Shown one piece after another: positions 42,082-50,538 of a DNA stretch of 64,000 nucleotides (position 1 is its first letter; each line of letters opens with the position of its first letter). The stretch is from Micromonospora sp. WMMD1128 (lineage in GTDB: Bacteria; Actinomycetota; Actinomycetes; Mycobacteriales; Micromonosporaceae): positions 496,001-560,000 of the forward strand of contig NZ_CP114902.1 in assembly GCF_027497235.1 (NCBI RefSeq), written 5' to 3'. Both the position numbers and the translations under genes were made by a program. The notes beneath the pieces are model-generated. The model did not search any database. It saw only the letters and a program-made list of their open reading frames with translations, and was not told the origin of the DNA.

Positions 42082-43580
42082 CACGCCACCTCCACCGCTT
42101 CGCGCTCCGTCCTCGCGCCTCGTTCGCCCGCGTCCGCGGGTGGGTCCGCCTCGGCCAGCCAGCCGGCGATGCCGGCCACCGCGTCCCGGCAACCGCCGCA
42201 TCCGGTGCCGGCCCGGGTCGTCGTGGACAGCGCCGCCGCGGACCGGGCGCCGGCCCGCCAGCACGCCACGAGCGCGCCCTTGGTCACGTCGTTGCACCGG
42301 CACACGGTGGCCGCGTCGGGCATCAGCGCCGGGGAGGCGGCCGGCTCGGCCACCGCGCCGACCGCCCGGCCGAGCAGCAGCGAACGCCTGTCGGCCGGCA
42401 CCGGCGCGCCCCGGTCGAACAGCTGCACGACGGTGCCGACGGCCGGGTTGTCGCCGAGCAGGATCGCGCCGGTCAGCCGCTCGTCGCGGATCCGCAGCCG
42501 GGCGTAGGTGCCCCGGGCCGGGTCGGCGAACGTCAACTCCTCCACCGCGCCGTCACCGGCCGGGCCGTTCCCGGCCGGGGCGCCGGCCATGTCGCCCATC
42601 GCGGCCAGGTCGATGCCGGCGGCCTTGAGCCGGGTCACCACCGGCCGGGGCCGGTAGTGGACCAGCGGTCCGGCGCCGGTCAGCACGTCCGCCACCACCC
42701 GCGCCTGGGCCCAGGCCGGCGCGACCAGCCCGGTCAGCGCCCCGCCGTGCTGGGCGCAGTCGCCGATCGCCGAGATCCGCCGGTCGCTGGTCCGCATCCG
42801 GTCGTCCACCACCACGCCCCGGTCGACGGTGAGCCCGGCCGCCCGGGCCAGCGCGGTGTCGGGGCGTACGCCGCAGCAGAGGACCAGCAGGTCGGCCGCG
42901 AGCGGCGCACCGGCGTCCAGGTGCAGCCAGACCCCGTCGCCGTCGGTGGTCACCCCGGTCGCGGTCACGCCGAGCCGGACCCGGACGCCCAGCCCGGCGA
43001 GCGTGCCGGCGAGGACCGTGCCGGCGGCCGGGTCGAGCTGCCGGTCCATCAGGTGCCCGACCGGGTGGACCACTGTCACGTCGAGGCCCCGGGCGGCGAG
43101 GCCGCGGGCCGCCTCCAGCCCGAGCAGCCCGCCGCCGAGCACCAGGGCGCGGCGCGCGCCCCGGGCGGCGGCGAGGATCCGCCGGCAGTCGGCCAGGGTG
43201 CGGAAGGGGATCACCCGGGCGGGCAGCGGGTCGAGCCCGGGCAGCGGCGGCACCACCGCCCGGCTGCCGGTGGCGAGCACCAGGTGGTCGTAGCCGTGCC
43301 GGCCGCCGTCGGCGGTGCGTACCTCCCGGGCGTCCCGGTCGATCGCGGTGACCGGCGTGCCGGTCCGCACGTCGACGGCGGGGCCGACGGCCTCGACCAG
43401 CTCCACGTCCGGCTCGTCGATCTTCCCGGCCAGCAGCGTGGAGAGCATGATCCGGTTGTACGCCCGGTGCGGCTCCGCCCCGAGCACGGTGATCCGCCGG
43501 TCGCCGCCGCGCGCGTGCAGCTCGGCGACGAGCCGGGCGCCGGCCATGCCGTATCCGACGACGACGGTCCGCCCGGTCAT
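42081..43580 (-). CDS. FAD-dependent reductase with BFD-like [2Fe-2S] domain (nitrate reductase electron-transfer subunit)
   Basis: A 499-residue protein resembling the N-terminal half of NirB. FAD motif VVVGYGMAGARLVAEL, NAD motif ALVLGGGLLGLEAARGLA, FAD-contact ISAIGDCAQHGG, then a C-terminal BFD-like domain with CRCNDVTKGALVACW and GTGCGGCRDAVAG. It is coupled to the nitrate reductase gene upstream by an ATGA overlap. The likely role is passing electrons from NAD(P)H to the nitrate reductase, comparable with NasB/NasC subunits. Confidence 0.88.
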   Translation of the reverse strand: MTGRTVVVGYGMAGARLVAELHARGGDRRITVLGAEPHRAYNRIMLSTLLAGKIDEPDVELVEAVGPAVDVRTGTPVTAIDRDAREVRTADGGRHGYDHLVLATGSRAVVPPLPGLDPLPARVIPFRTLADCRRILAAARGARRALVLGGGLLGLEAARGLAARGLDVTVVHPVGHLMDRQLDPAAGTVLAGTLAGLGVRVRLGVTATGVTTDGDGVWLHLDAGAPLAADLLVLCCGVRPDTALARAAGLTVDRGVVVDDRMRTSDRRISAIGDCAQHGGALTGLVAPAWAQARVVADVLTGAGPLVHYRPRPVVTRLKAAGIDLAAMGDMAGAPAGNGPAGDGAVEELTFADPARGTYARLRIRDERLTGAILLGDNPAVGTVVQLFDRGAPVPADRRSLLLGRAVGAVAEPAASPALMPDAATVCRCNDVTKGALVACWRAGARSAAALSTTTRAGTGCGGCRDAVAGIAGWLAEADPPADAGERGARTEREAVEVA

Positions 43581-45685
43581 GCCCGCTCCACCCGGACCGC
43601 GCAGATCTTGAACTCGGGCATCCCGGAGACCGGGTCGAGGGCGTCGTTGGTGACCGAGTTGGCCCGCGCCGCGCCGGGCCAGTGGAACGGCGCGAAGACG
43701 GTGTCCGGCCGGATCGCCGGGCTGAGCCGGGCCGGCGCGCGCAGTTCGCCCCGGCGGGAGACCACCCGCACCGGTGTCCCCTCGGTCACGCCGAGCCGGG
43801 CGGCCAGGTCGGGGTGCACCTCGACGAAGCCCTCCGGGGCGGCCCGGCGCAGCGCGGCGACCCGTCGGGTCTGCGCGCCGGACTGGTAGTGCGCCAGCAC
43901 CCGGCCGGTGGTGAAGTGCAGCGGGTAGTCGGCGCAGACCGGCTCGGCGGCCGGGCGGTGGGTCACCGGGTGGAAGCGGGCCCGGCCGTCCGGGGTGGGG
44001 AACCGGTCGGCGAAGAGGCGGGGACGGTCCGGGCCGTCGGGGTCCGGGCAGGGCCAGAACACGCCGGTGTCGGCGTCGATCCGGTCCCAGGTGATCCCGG
44101 CGTAGTCGGCCGGGCCGCCGGCCGAGGCCCGCCGCAGCTCCTCGAACACCTCCCGCGGGTCGGTCGGCAACGGCGCGTCGGCGGTCAGCCGGGCGGCGAG
44201 CCCGGCGAGGATCTCCAGGTCGGTCCGGACCCCGGCGGGTGGTACGCGGACCGCGCGCCGGCGCAGCACGCGACCCTCCAGGTTGGTCATCGTGCCGTCC
44301 TCCTCGGCCCACTGGGTGACCGGCAGCACCACGTCGGCCAACTCGGCGGTCTCCGAGCGGAGGAAGTCGGCGACCACGAGCAGGTCCAGGTCGCGCAACC
44401 GGGACTCGATCCGGGCCGCCCGGGGCGCGGAGACGACCGGGTTCGAGCCGAACACCAGCAGCGCCTTCGGTCCGGACGGGGTGCCGAGCGAGTCGAGCAA
44501 CTGGTAGGCCGGCACTCCGGGCCCGGGCAGCGTCGCCGGGTCTACTCCCCACACCCGGGCCACGTGCTCCCGGGCCGCCGGGTCGTCGATCCGCCGGTAA
44601 CCGGGGAGCTGGTCGGCCTTCTGCCCGTGTTCCCGGCCGCCCTGCCCGTTGCCCTGCCCGGTCAGGCAGCCGTAGCCGGAGCCGGGGCGGCCGGGCAGGC
44701 CCAGGGCGAGCGCCAGGTTGACGAAGGCGGTGACGGTGTCCACGCCCTTGGCGTGCTGCTCGGCCCCCCGGGCGGTGAGGATGATCGCCCGGTCCACGGC
44801 GGCGAGCGCGCGGGCGGCGTACTCCAGATCGGCCACCGGCACCCCGGAGAGGCGTTCCACCTCCGCCGGCCAGTAGCCGGCCACGGTACGCCGGACCTCG
44901 TCGAACCCGGTGGTCCGCGCCTTGACGTAAGCCCGGTCCAGCCAGCCCTCGGTGAGCGCGATGTGCAGCAGCGCGTTGGCCACCGCCAGGTCGGTGCCGG
45001 GCAGCGGTTGCAGGTGCAGGTCGGCCTGGCGGGCGGTGGCGGTGGCCCGGGGGTCGACCACGATCAGCCGGCCGCCGCGTGCCCGTTGGTCGGTGACGTG
45101 GCGCATCAGCGGCGGCATGGTCTCGGCCGGGTTCGCGCCCACGAGCATCAGCGTGTCCGCCCGGCCCAGGTCGGCCAGCGGGAACGGCAGCCCTCGGTCG
45201 ACGCCGAAGGCCCGGTTGCCGGCCGCGGCGGCCGACGACATGCACCAACGTCCGTTGTAGTCGATGTGCCGGGTGCGCAGCGACACCCGGGCGAACCGGC
45301 CCAGCGCGTACGCCTTCTCGTTCGTCAGCCCGCCGCCGCCGAAGACCGCTACCGCGTCCGGCCCGTGTCGGTCGGTGACCGTGCGCAGCGCGGCGGCGAT
45401 CCGGTCCAGCGCCTCGTCCCAGCCCGTCGGGCGCAGCTCGGCGCCCTTCCGGTCCCGCACCAGCGGCGTGGTGAGCCGTTCCGGGTGGTCGAGCAGCTCG
45501 GCGGCGGTCCAGCCCTTCTGGCAGAGCCCGCCGCGGTTGGTGGGGAAGTCCCGCGGGGCGACCTCGACGCCGCCGCCGACCGCGCGCAGCACCATGCCGC
45601 ACTGCAACGCGCAGTACGGGCAGTGCGTGGCCGCTTCCCGGGGGCGTACCCCGGATTGTGTCGCCACGTGCGCACCGTCTGTCAT
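43577..45685 (-). CDS. narB: Assimilatory nitrate reductase, molybdopterin catalytic subunit
   Basis: A 702-residue molybdopterin oxidoreductase that reduces nitrate to nitrite in the cytoplasm; no Tat signal is seen. The [4Fe-4S] ligands are C22, C25, C29 and C55. The likely Mo-ligand cysteine is C148 in YNGRWCMSSA. Later motifs GANPAETMPP, FGSNPVVSAP and VLPVTQWAEEDGTMTNLEGR are typical. It is the first gene of the leftward unit ending in the HemD fusion. A GlnR-like site lies 25 nt upstream. Assignment to the NarB/NasA type follows from the neighbours. Confidence 0.94.
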   Translation of the reverse strand: MTDGAHVATQSGVRPREAATHCPYCALQCGMVLRAVGGGVEVAPRDFPTNRGGLCQKGWTAAELLDHPERLTTPLVRDRKGAELRPTGWDEALDRIAAALRTVTDRHGPDAVAVFGGGGLTNEKAYALGRFARVSLRTRHIDYNGRWCMSSAAAAGNRAFGVDRGLPFPLADLGRADTLMLVGANPAETMPPLMRHVTDQRARGGRLIVVDPRATATARQADLHLQPLPGTDLAVANALLHIALTEGWLDRAYVKARTTGFDEVRRTVAGYWPAEVERLSGVPVADLEYAARALAAVDRAIILTARGAEQHAKGVDTVTAFVNLALALGLPGRPGSGYGCLTGQGNGQGGREHGQKADQLPGYRRIDDPAAREHVARVWGVDPATLPGPGVPAYQLLDSLGTPSGPKALLVFGSNPVVSAPRAARIESRLRDLDLLVVADFLRSETAELADVVLPVTQWAEEDGTMTNLEGRVLRRRAVRVPPAGVRTDLEILAGLAARLTADAPLPTDPREVFEELRRASAGGPADYAGITWDRIDADTGVFWPCPDPDGPDRPRLFADRFPTPDGRARFHPVTHRPAAEPVCADYPLHFTTGRVLAHYQSGAQTRRVAALRRAAPEGFVEVHPDLAARLGVTEGTPVRVVSRRGELRAPARLSPAIRPDTVFAPFHWPGAARANSVTNDALDPVSGMPEFKICAVRVERA

Positions 45686-45709
45686 GTCGGAAAAGCGTGC
45701 CGCCGGGGG

Positions 45710-45747
45710 GTTTCCGGCCCGGGTCCCTTCTGTTTCGGTCCTGTCAA
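45710..45747 (-). promoter_or_regulatory. GlnR-type binding site upstream of the nitrate reductase operon
   Basis: On the minus strand the pentamers TTGAC, GAAAC, GACCC and GAAAC follow each other with exactly 6 nt between each. This fits the GlnR consensus gTnAC-n6-GaAAC, repeated twice; only GACCC is degenerate. GlnR is the nitrogen regulator that activates nitrate/nitrite assimilation genes in actinobacteria. Confidence 0.7.
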
Positions 45748-45769
45748 GAGCGCCTCACACCGCACGGGG

Positions 45770-45798
45770 GTGACGGGTCGGACCGCGAGGTTTAGAAT
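45770..45798 (+). promoter_or_regulatory. Putative promoter of the methyltransferase gene
   Basis: GTGACG at 45770-45775 and TAGAAT at 45793-45798 are 17 nt apart. The local sequence is AT-rich compared with the window. The palindrome at 45797-45818 begins within the -10 box. Confidence 0.5.
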
Positions 45799-45818
45799 GT
45801 GAGAAAATCGTCTCACAT
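45797..45818. promoter_or_regulatory. Palindromic operator ATGTGAGA-N6-TCTCACAT
   Basis: A perfect 8-bp inverted repeat with spacer AAATCG covers the end of the -10 box and the expected transcription start of the methyltransferase gene. This is a classic repressor position. The regulator is unknown. Confidence 0.6.
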
Positions 45819-45831
45819 AACGGGAGACTCG

Positions 45832-46542
45832 ATGAGCGTGACGGATGCGTTCGACGCCGTGGCCGGCAGCTACGACCAGGCCCGACGCCGACTGGTGCCC
45901 TGCTTCGACGCCTTCTACGGCACTGCGGTCGAGGTGGCCGCACCGCCGCTGCGGGCGGCGCTCGCCGCCGGGCGTACCCCCGAGGTGCTGGACCTGGGCG
46001 CGGGCACCGGCCTGCTCTCCCTGTTGCTGACCGCCGCCATTCCCGGCGTGCGGCTGACGCTCGTGGACGGCGCGCCCGGCATGTTGGCCGTGGCCGCCGG
46101 CCACCTGTCCGCGCGCGGCGTGCCGCACCGCACGGTCCACGCCGACCTGGCCGACCCGCTGCCCGCCGGCCGGTACGACGCGGTGGTCTCCGCGCTCGCC
46201 ATCCACCACCTCGACGACGACGGCAAGCGGGCGCTCTACCGGCGCGCGGCCGAGGCGCTTGCGCCCGGCGGGGTGTTCGTCAACGCCGAGCAGGTGGCCG
46301 GGCCGACGCCGGCGCTCGACCGGCGCTACGACGAGGTGTGGACGGCACGGATCACCGAGCTGGGCTCCGACGCCGAGGAGATCGCCGCCTCCCGGGAGCG
46401 GATGCGGCACGACCGGCCCGCTACGGTCGCCGACCAATGCCGCTGGCTGGGCGAGGCCGGGCTGGTTGACGTGGACTGCTTCTTCAAGGAGTGGCGCTTC
46501 GCCGTCTTCGGCGGCCGTGCGCCGGCCCTGGCTGACCGATGA
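45832..46542 (+). CDS. Class I SAM-dependent methyltransferase
   Basis: A 236-residue methyltransferase: MSVTDAFDAVAGSYDQARR, motif I VLDLGAGTGLLSLLLTAA, motif II LTLVDGAPGMLA, and motif IV VVSALAIHHLDDDGKRALYRRA. It resembles methyltransferases acting on small molecules (methyltransf_25 type); the substrate is unknown. ATG 45832 has GGGAGACTCG upstream; GTG 45799 would begin inside the operator. It is divergent from the nitrate reductase operon. Confidence 0.85.
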   Translation: MSVTDAFDAVAGSYDQARRRLVPCFDAFYGTAVEVAAPPLRAALAAGRTPEVLDLGAGTGLLSLLLTAAIPGVRLTLVDGAPGMLAVAAGHLSARGVPHRTVHADLADPLPAGRYDAVVSALAIHHLDDDGKRALYRRAAEALAPGGVFVNAEQVAGPTPALDRRYDEVWTARITELGSDAEEIAASRERMRHDRPATVADQCRWLGEAGLVDVDCFFKEWRFAVFGGRAPALADR

Positions 46543-46550
46543 GCCCGCGG

Positions 46551-47159
46551 TCAGCGTACGGGTGGCTCGGGCAACTGTTCCTCCAGCCGCCTGGCGAACC
46601 TGGGCGCTCCCGCCTTCCGGAGATAAGCGATCAGCTCGACGGCATCCCGATCCGGGGCCACCAGGCTGCGCCGGTAGTAATCGATCTGGCGAGTCGTCAC
46701 TCGTTGCACCAGGCTCACAGAACGGTCGGCCACCCAGTTGAGAAAGTCGTCGCTCGTGAGCACCGAAAGGCGTTCTCGCACACACTCCGGAGGGAAGGCG
46801 CGTTGGTCATCGGTGACCAGGATGTCGACGGCGCCGTGGATCGCCGCGGCAAGTACGTGCCGGTCGTCCGAGTCCGGCGGGCAGGGCACGTCGCTGGGGG
46901 AGTAGCCGGTGACCAGGCCGTAGGGAAAAGCCTCGACGAACCTGCGCCGCTGCCCTCCAATGGCCTGCTCGGAATGTTCGGGTCGCTTCCGGCGTAGCCG
47001 ATACATCCATTCCGCCAGGACATCCTCGCTGTACCGGAGATCGAAAACGTTGCAGTCGCTCTCGAGCGCCAGGAGGCTGATCCAATCGCGAAGCGTCCTG
47101 GAGAAGAGCACATTGGCATCCAGGAACACCAGGGGGGCGCCGGGGATCACAGTGGACAC
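46551..47159 (-). CDS. PIN-domain protein, probable toxin of a toxin-antitoxin pair
   Basis: A 202-residue protein. The N-terminus shows the PIN start VFLDANVLFSRTLRDW, and the acidic core continues with DSDDRHVLAAAIHGAVDILV and TDDQRAF, giving the clustered aspartates of a PIN ribonuclease. It lies 31 nt downstream of a helix-turn-helix gene and is presumably the toxin. GTG 47159 was chosen; GTG 47150 is possible. The segment is less GC-rich than its neighbours, suggesting transfer. Confidence 0.8.
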   Translation of the reverse strand: MSTVIPGAPLVFLDANVLFSRTLRDWISLLALESDCNVFDLRYSEDVLAEWMYRLRRKRPEHSEQAIGGQRRRFVEAFPYGLVTGYSPSDVPCPPDSDDRHVLAAAIHGAVDILVTDDQRAFPPECVRERLSVLTSDDFLNWVADRSVSLVQRVTTRQIDYYRRSLVAPDRDAVELIAYLRKAGAPRFARRLEEQLPEPPVR

Positions 47160-47190
47160 CCTACCCAGCGCCCCCGGTCCCGGCCGGGAT

Positions 47191-47655
47191 CTACTCGTCG
47201 TCGTTGAAACCCAGCGCGTCGGATTCCCACATGAGGGCCTCGTACGACTTTCGCCGCTCCTCCATCTGCCGTTGTCGAAAGGCGAGGACATCGGCCAGGA
47301 AAACGCGTCGGTGGCTACCGACCCGGTGGGAGGCGATGGAACCATTCTCCAGGAGGCGGACCAGCGTGGGGCGGGACATGCCGAGCAGTTTCGCCGCCTC
47401 GGTTGTCGTCAGCTCGCGGGCGATGGCGCTGACCGCAACACCGTCTCCGCGGGAGAGCGTCGCGGTGATCTGCTCCAAAAGGTCGAACAGTTGGGCCGGG
47501 ACGTCGACCTCCTCCCCATCCGACATGACGAGGCGAGCGGTCTTCCGTCCCGCAGCGTGGTGCCGCATGAGGAATGCCGCCATGGCGGCCAGCTTCTTGT
47601 GCTCAGCCCCTTCGGCGGGCGCGACCGAAGCGGTCCTCGTGGCGCCGAGGCTCAT
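47191..47655 (-). CDS. Excisionase-type helix-turn-helix protein, probable antitoxin
   Basis: A 154-residue protein. The C-terminal half is an excisionase/MerR-like DNA-binding domain: LTTTEAAKLLGMSRPTLVRLL, then SHRVGSHRRVFLADVLAFR. The N-terminal half is helical and basic. The gene is directly upstream of a PIN gene on the same strand, the usual antitoxin-toxin order. Start ATG 47655 has GGGGGAAGCATC upstream. Confidence 0.82.
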   Translation of the reverse strand: MSLGATRTASVAPAEGAEHKKLAAMAAFLMRHHAAGRKTARLVMSDGEEVDVPAQLFDLLEQITATLSRGDGVAVSAIARELTTTEAAKLLGMSRPTLVRLLENGSIASHRVGSHRRVFLADVLAFRQRQMEERRKSYEALMWESDALGFNDDE

Positions 47656-47745
47656 GATGCTTCCCCCTGACCGCTCTGCGTTGCGTGCGCCGGGTGAATG
47701 ACCCTCACGCTCCGTGTGCTGACCGTTCGGACCAGTCTTCCCCAG

Positions 47746-47785
47746 CAAGCGCAACATCCGCAAGCGAGTTCGGTTGTTGCGCTTG
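47746..47785. promoter_or_regulatory. Inverted repeat CAAGCGCAACA between the two toxin-antitoxin pairs
   Basis: Perfect 11-bp arms (CAAGCGCAACA and TGTTGCGCTTG) are separated by 18 nt. It is in the divergent region between the helix-turn-helix gene and the ribbon-helix-helix gene. It is a candidate operator for either antitoxin. Confidence 0.5.
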
Positions 47786-47820
47786 ACTCCTGTCCAATCT
47801 CTCTGTTGACGCCGCACGGG

Positions 47821-47835
47821 ATGACTAGAGGTCAT
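47821..47835. promoter_or_regulatory. Small palindrome ATGAC-TAGAG-GTCAT before the RHH gene
   Basis: A perfect 5-bp inverted repeat lies 5 nt before the start codon at 47840 and includes part of the AGAGG ribosome binding site. Ribbon-helix-helix antitoxins commonly bind such repeats to repress their own operon. Confidence 0.45.
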
Positions 47836-47839
47836 ACCG

Positions 47840-48118
47840 ATGGGTAGTCTGCTTGGCATGACCGCCAAGGTGACCCTGTCGTTCTCCGACGAGACGATCG
47901 AGGAAGCGCGCCGGTTCGCCAAGCGGGAAGGGCTCTCCCTCTCCGCCTGGATGGACCAGGCCGCCCGGGAGAAGGCGCTGCGCGAGGTGTTCACCGCGCA
48001 CGCCGCCGCGGTCGGCCGCGCCGGCCTGGACCTGGAGGCCGACGCCCTGGCCGACGACCAGGAGGCCGCCATGGTCGACGACGCCCTGTTCCGCGGTGGT
48101 CGCCCGCGTGCTGCGTAG
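47840..48118 (+). CDS. Ribbon-helix-helix type antitoxin
   Basis: A 92-residue protein. The sequence MTAKVTLSFSDETIEEARRF, then KREGLSLSAWMDQAAREKAL, is a typical beta-strand plus two helices of RHH antitoxins, followed by an acidic C-terminal part that would wrap the toxin. ATG 47840 has AGAGG upstream; ATG 47858 is the alternative. The 3' end overlaps the toxin gene by 23 nt. Confidence 0.83.
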   Translation: MGSLLGMTAKVTLSFSDETIEEARRFAKREGLSLSAWMDQAAREKALREVFTAHAAAVGRAGLDLEADALADDQEAAMVDDALFRGGRPRAA

Positions 48119-48401
48119 GGGGGAGATCTGGCGCATCTCCGGCGCCCGGGAACGGTTCGGCCTGGTCATCAGCTCCGACGTCTACAACTCCACAGCGGTG
48201 CCGATCGTGATCGTGGCGGAGGTGGTCGACGAGTCGTTGCTGCGCGACTCGCCGCTTGCCGTACGCATGGGTGGCTTCGTGGTGATGCCCGACCGGCTCT
48301 CCTCGCCGATGAAGAAGTGGTTCACCGAGTGCGTGGACGTGGCGGACACCGAGACCATGCAGCGGGTCGGGCGCGCGTTGCGGATCCTTCAGGAGCTGTG
48401 A
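48096..48401 (+). CDS. MazF/PemK-like toxin
   Basis: A 101-residue protein of the plasmid maintenance toxin fold: RGEIWRISGARERFGLVISS, then VPIVIVAEVVDES and SSPMKKWFTECVDVADTETM. MazF proteins are mRNA interferases. The GTG at 48096 lies inside the antitoxin gene; GTG 48108 is an alternative. With the RHH gene it forms a type II toxin-antitoxin module. Confidence 0.82.
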   Translation: MVARVLRRGEIWRISGARERFGLVISSDVYNSTAVPIVIVAEVVDESLLRDSPLAVRMGGFVVMPDRLSSPMKKWFTECVDVADTETMQRVGRALRILQEL

Positions 48402-48523
48402 CCGCCTCACCGCCGCCGTCCGGCGGACGTGCGATCTCCGTATCCGCGCCGACGTGCATGGGGCACCTGACGGAAACCGCCGGTTCCTAGCGTCCCCCTC
48501 GTCACCGACGAGGAGGAGTCGCC

Positions 48524-49897
48524 GTGAGCACGCTCGCTTCAGCCAGCACCCCGGCGCCGGTCGCCACCGACCGGCCGGGACGGATCACCGAATGGCGTCC
48601 GGAGGACCCGGCGTTCTGGGCCGCAGGCGGCGCCCGGATCGCCCGCCGCAACCTGTACGTGTCGATCTTCGCCGAGCACGTCGGCTTCTCCGTGTGGAGC
48701 CTCTGGTCGGTGACGGTGCTCTTCCTCGGCCCGGCGTACGGCATCGACCCGGCCGGGAAGTTCCTGCTCACCGCCGTGCCGGCCGCGCTGGGCGCGGTGC
48801 TGCGACTGCCCTACACGCTTGCGGTGGCCCGGTTCGGCGGCCGGAACTGGACCATCGTCAGCGTGTTGCTGCTGCTGGTGCCGGCGGTGCCGATGACGGT
48901 GCTGATCGAGCCCGGGGTGTCGTACACCACGCTCATGGTGCTGGCCTGCCTGTCCGGCGTGGGCGGCGGCAACTTCGCCTCCTCGATGGCGAACATCAAC
49001 CTGTTCTTCCCGGAGCGGCTCAAGGGCCGGGCGCTGGGGCTCAACGCCGGCGGCGGCAATCTCGGCGTACCGGCGGTGCAGCTCGTCGGGCTGGCGGTGC
49101 TGGCCACCGCGGGGGCCGCGTACCCCCGGCTCGTGCCGGCCGTCTACCTGCCGCTGATCGTGCTCGCCGCGCTGGCCGCGGCGCGCTGGCTGGACAACGT
49201 GCCGGGGGCGCGCAACGAGCCGGGGGCGCTGCGCGAGGCCGCCCGCGACCCGCACACCTGGGTGATGTCGCTGCTCTACGTCGGCACGTTCGGCTCGTTC
49301 ATCGGCTTCGGCTTCGCCTTCGGTCAGGTGCTCCAACTCCAGTTCCACGACCGGTTCCCCACCCCGGTCGACGCCGCCTGGCTGACCTTTCTCGGGCCGC
49401 TCGTCGGCTCGCTGGTCCGGCCGTTCGGGGGTCAGCTCGCCGACCGGCTCGGCGGGGCCCGGGTCACGTTCTGGAACTTCGTCGCGATGGCCGGCGGCGC
49501 CGGGCTGGTGCTCCACGCCGCCCGGGAGCACTCCTTCCCGCTCTACCTGGCCGGGTTCCTGGCGCTGTTCGTGTTCTCCGGGATCGGCAACGGCTCGACG
49601 TACAAGATGATCCCGGCGATCTTCCGGGCCCGGGCCACCGCGGAGGCCGAGCTGACCGGGGACCGGGAGGCGGCGCAGCGGCGGGCCCGGCGCTTGGCCG
49701 GCGCGTTGATCGGCATCGCCGGCGCGGTCGGCGCGTCCGGCGGCGTGCTGGTGAACGTGGCGTTCCGGCAGTCGTTCCTGACCTCCGGCACCGCCGACGC
49801 CGCCTACCTGGCCTTCATCGGCTGGTACGCGCTCTGCTTCCTGGTGACCTGGGCGATCTACCTGCGGCCGGGGCCGCGTAGGCTGGCCGGCGTGTGA
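48524..49897 (+). CDS. narK: Nitrate/nitrite transporter, NarK family
   Basis: A 457-residue MFS protein with about 12 hydrophobic helices. Both nitrate signature motifs are present: LGLNAGGGNLGVPAVQL in helix 5 and FSGIGNGSTYKMIPAIF in helix 11. It should supply nitrate to the reductase encoded 3 kb upstream on the other strand. The GTG start has GACGAGGAGGAGTC upstream. A possible weak GlnR half-site (GGCAC-n6-GAAAC) is at 48462-48477. Confidence 0.93.
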   Translation: MSTLASASTPAPVATDRPGRITEWRPEDPAFWAAGGARIARRNLYVSIFAEHVGFSVWSLWSVTVLFLGPAYGIDPAGKFLLTAVPAALGAVLRLPYTLAVARFGGRNWTIVSVLLLLVPAVPMTVLIEPGVSYTTLMVLACLSGVGGGNFASSMANINLFFPERLKGRALGLNAGGGNLGVPAVQLVGLAVLATAGAAYPRLVPAVYLPLIVLAALAAARWLDNVPGARNEPGALREAARDPHTWVMSLLYVGTFGSFIGFGFAFGQVLQLQFHDRFPTPVDAAWLTFLGPLVGSLVRPFGGQLADRLGGARVTFWNFVAMAGGAGLVLHAAREHSFPLYLAGFLALFVFSGIGNGSTYKMIPAIFRARATAEAELTGDREAAQRRARRLAGALIGIAGAVGASGGVLVNVAFRQSFLTSGTADAAYLAFIGWYALCFLVTWAIYLRPGPRRLAGV

Positions 49898-49931
49898 CCT
49901 GTGCCATGAGCGCACACCGGGCCACCCCGTT

Positions 49932-49961
49932 TTGACCAGCCGCCGGGCGGCCGGGTATCGT
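49932..49961 (+). promoter_or_regulatory. Promoter of rplM-rpsI
   Basis: TTGACC at 49932-49937 and TATCGT at 49956-49961 are 18 nt apart, close to the housekeeping consensus. The leader to rplM would be about 125 nt and could hold an autoregulatory L13 site, but none was resolved. Confidence 0.6.
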
Positions 49962-50094
49962 TGCCTGCTGTTGTACGACATTCTTAGGCGTGCCGCATCA
50001 GGTACGCTTGGTCGTTCGTGCGCGCTGGTTCGACTGGGAAGCCCCGGTTACCTCGGCGCGCGACCCCAGACCGACGACGAGACAAGGTAGACCT

Positions 50095-50538
50095 GTGCGT
50101 ACGTACAGCCCGAAGCCGGGTGAGATCGAGCGTCAGTGGCACGTCATCGACGCCTCTGACGTCGTGCTGGGCCGCCTCGCGACCCACGCCGCCACGCTGC
50201 TGCGTGGCAAGCACAAGCCGACTTTCGCGCCGCACGTCGACACGGGCGACTTCGTCGTCATCGTGAACGCGGGCAAGGTCGCGCTGACCGGCAACAAGCG
50301 TCAGACCAAGGTTGCCTACCGCCACTCCGGCTACCCGGGTGGCCTGAAGCGGGTCGGCTACGACGAGCTGCTCACCAAGCGGCCCGAGCGGGCCGTCGAG
50401 CTGGCTGTGAAGGGGATGCTCCCGCACAACAAGCTGGGCCGTCAGATCCTCAAGAAGCTGAAGGTCTACGCCGGTGCCGAGCACCCGCACAGCGCGCAGC
50501 AGCCGGCGCCGTTCGAGATCAAGCAGATCGCGCAGTGA
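50095..50538 (+). CDS. rplM: 50S ribosomal protein L13
   Basis: A 147-residue L13, an early-assembly 50S protein. Characteristic stretches are [38 protein letters not shown] and [23 protein letters not shown] 50095 follows GACAAGG and gives normal family length; longer readings would run into the leader. It overlaps rpsI by 4 nt. Confidence 0.96.
   Translation: MRTYSPKPGEIERQWHVIDASDVVLGRLATHAATLLRGKHKPTFAPHVDTGDFVVIVNAGKVALTGNKRQTKVAYRHSGYPGGLKRVGYDELLTKRPERAVELAVKGMLPHNKLGRQILKKLKVYAGAEHPHSAQQPAPFEIKQIAQ

Noticed and set aside
39763..42507. A long plus-strand open frame opposite nirB and the FAD reductase
   Set aside because: GC-rich DNA gives long antisense frames. Its translation is Arg/Gly/His-rich low complexity, while the minus strand encodes clear NirB motifs.
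45798..45817. TGTGA...TCACA as a CRP-family site
   Set aside because: The half-sites are 10 nt apart, not the 6 nt of CRP sites. The longer 8-bp palindrome is a better description.
48462..48477. GlnR half-site upstream of narK (GGCAC-n6-GAAAC)
   Set aside because: Only one pair of pentamers, one of them degenerate, and no second pair in phase. Too weak to list as a site.
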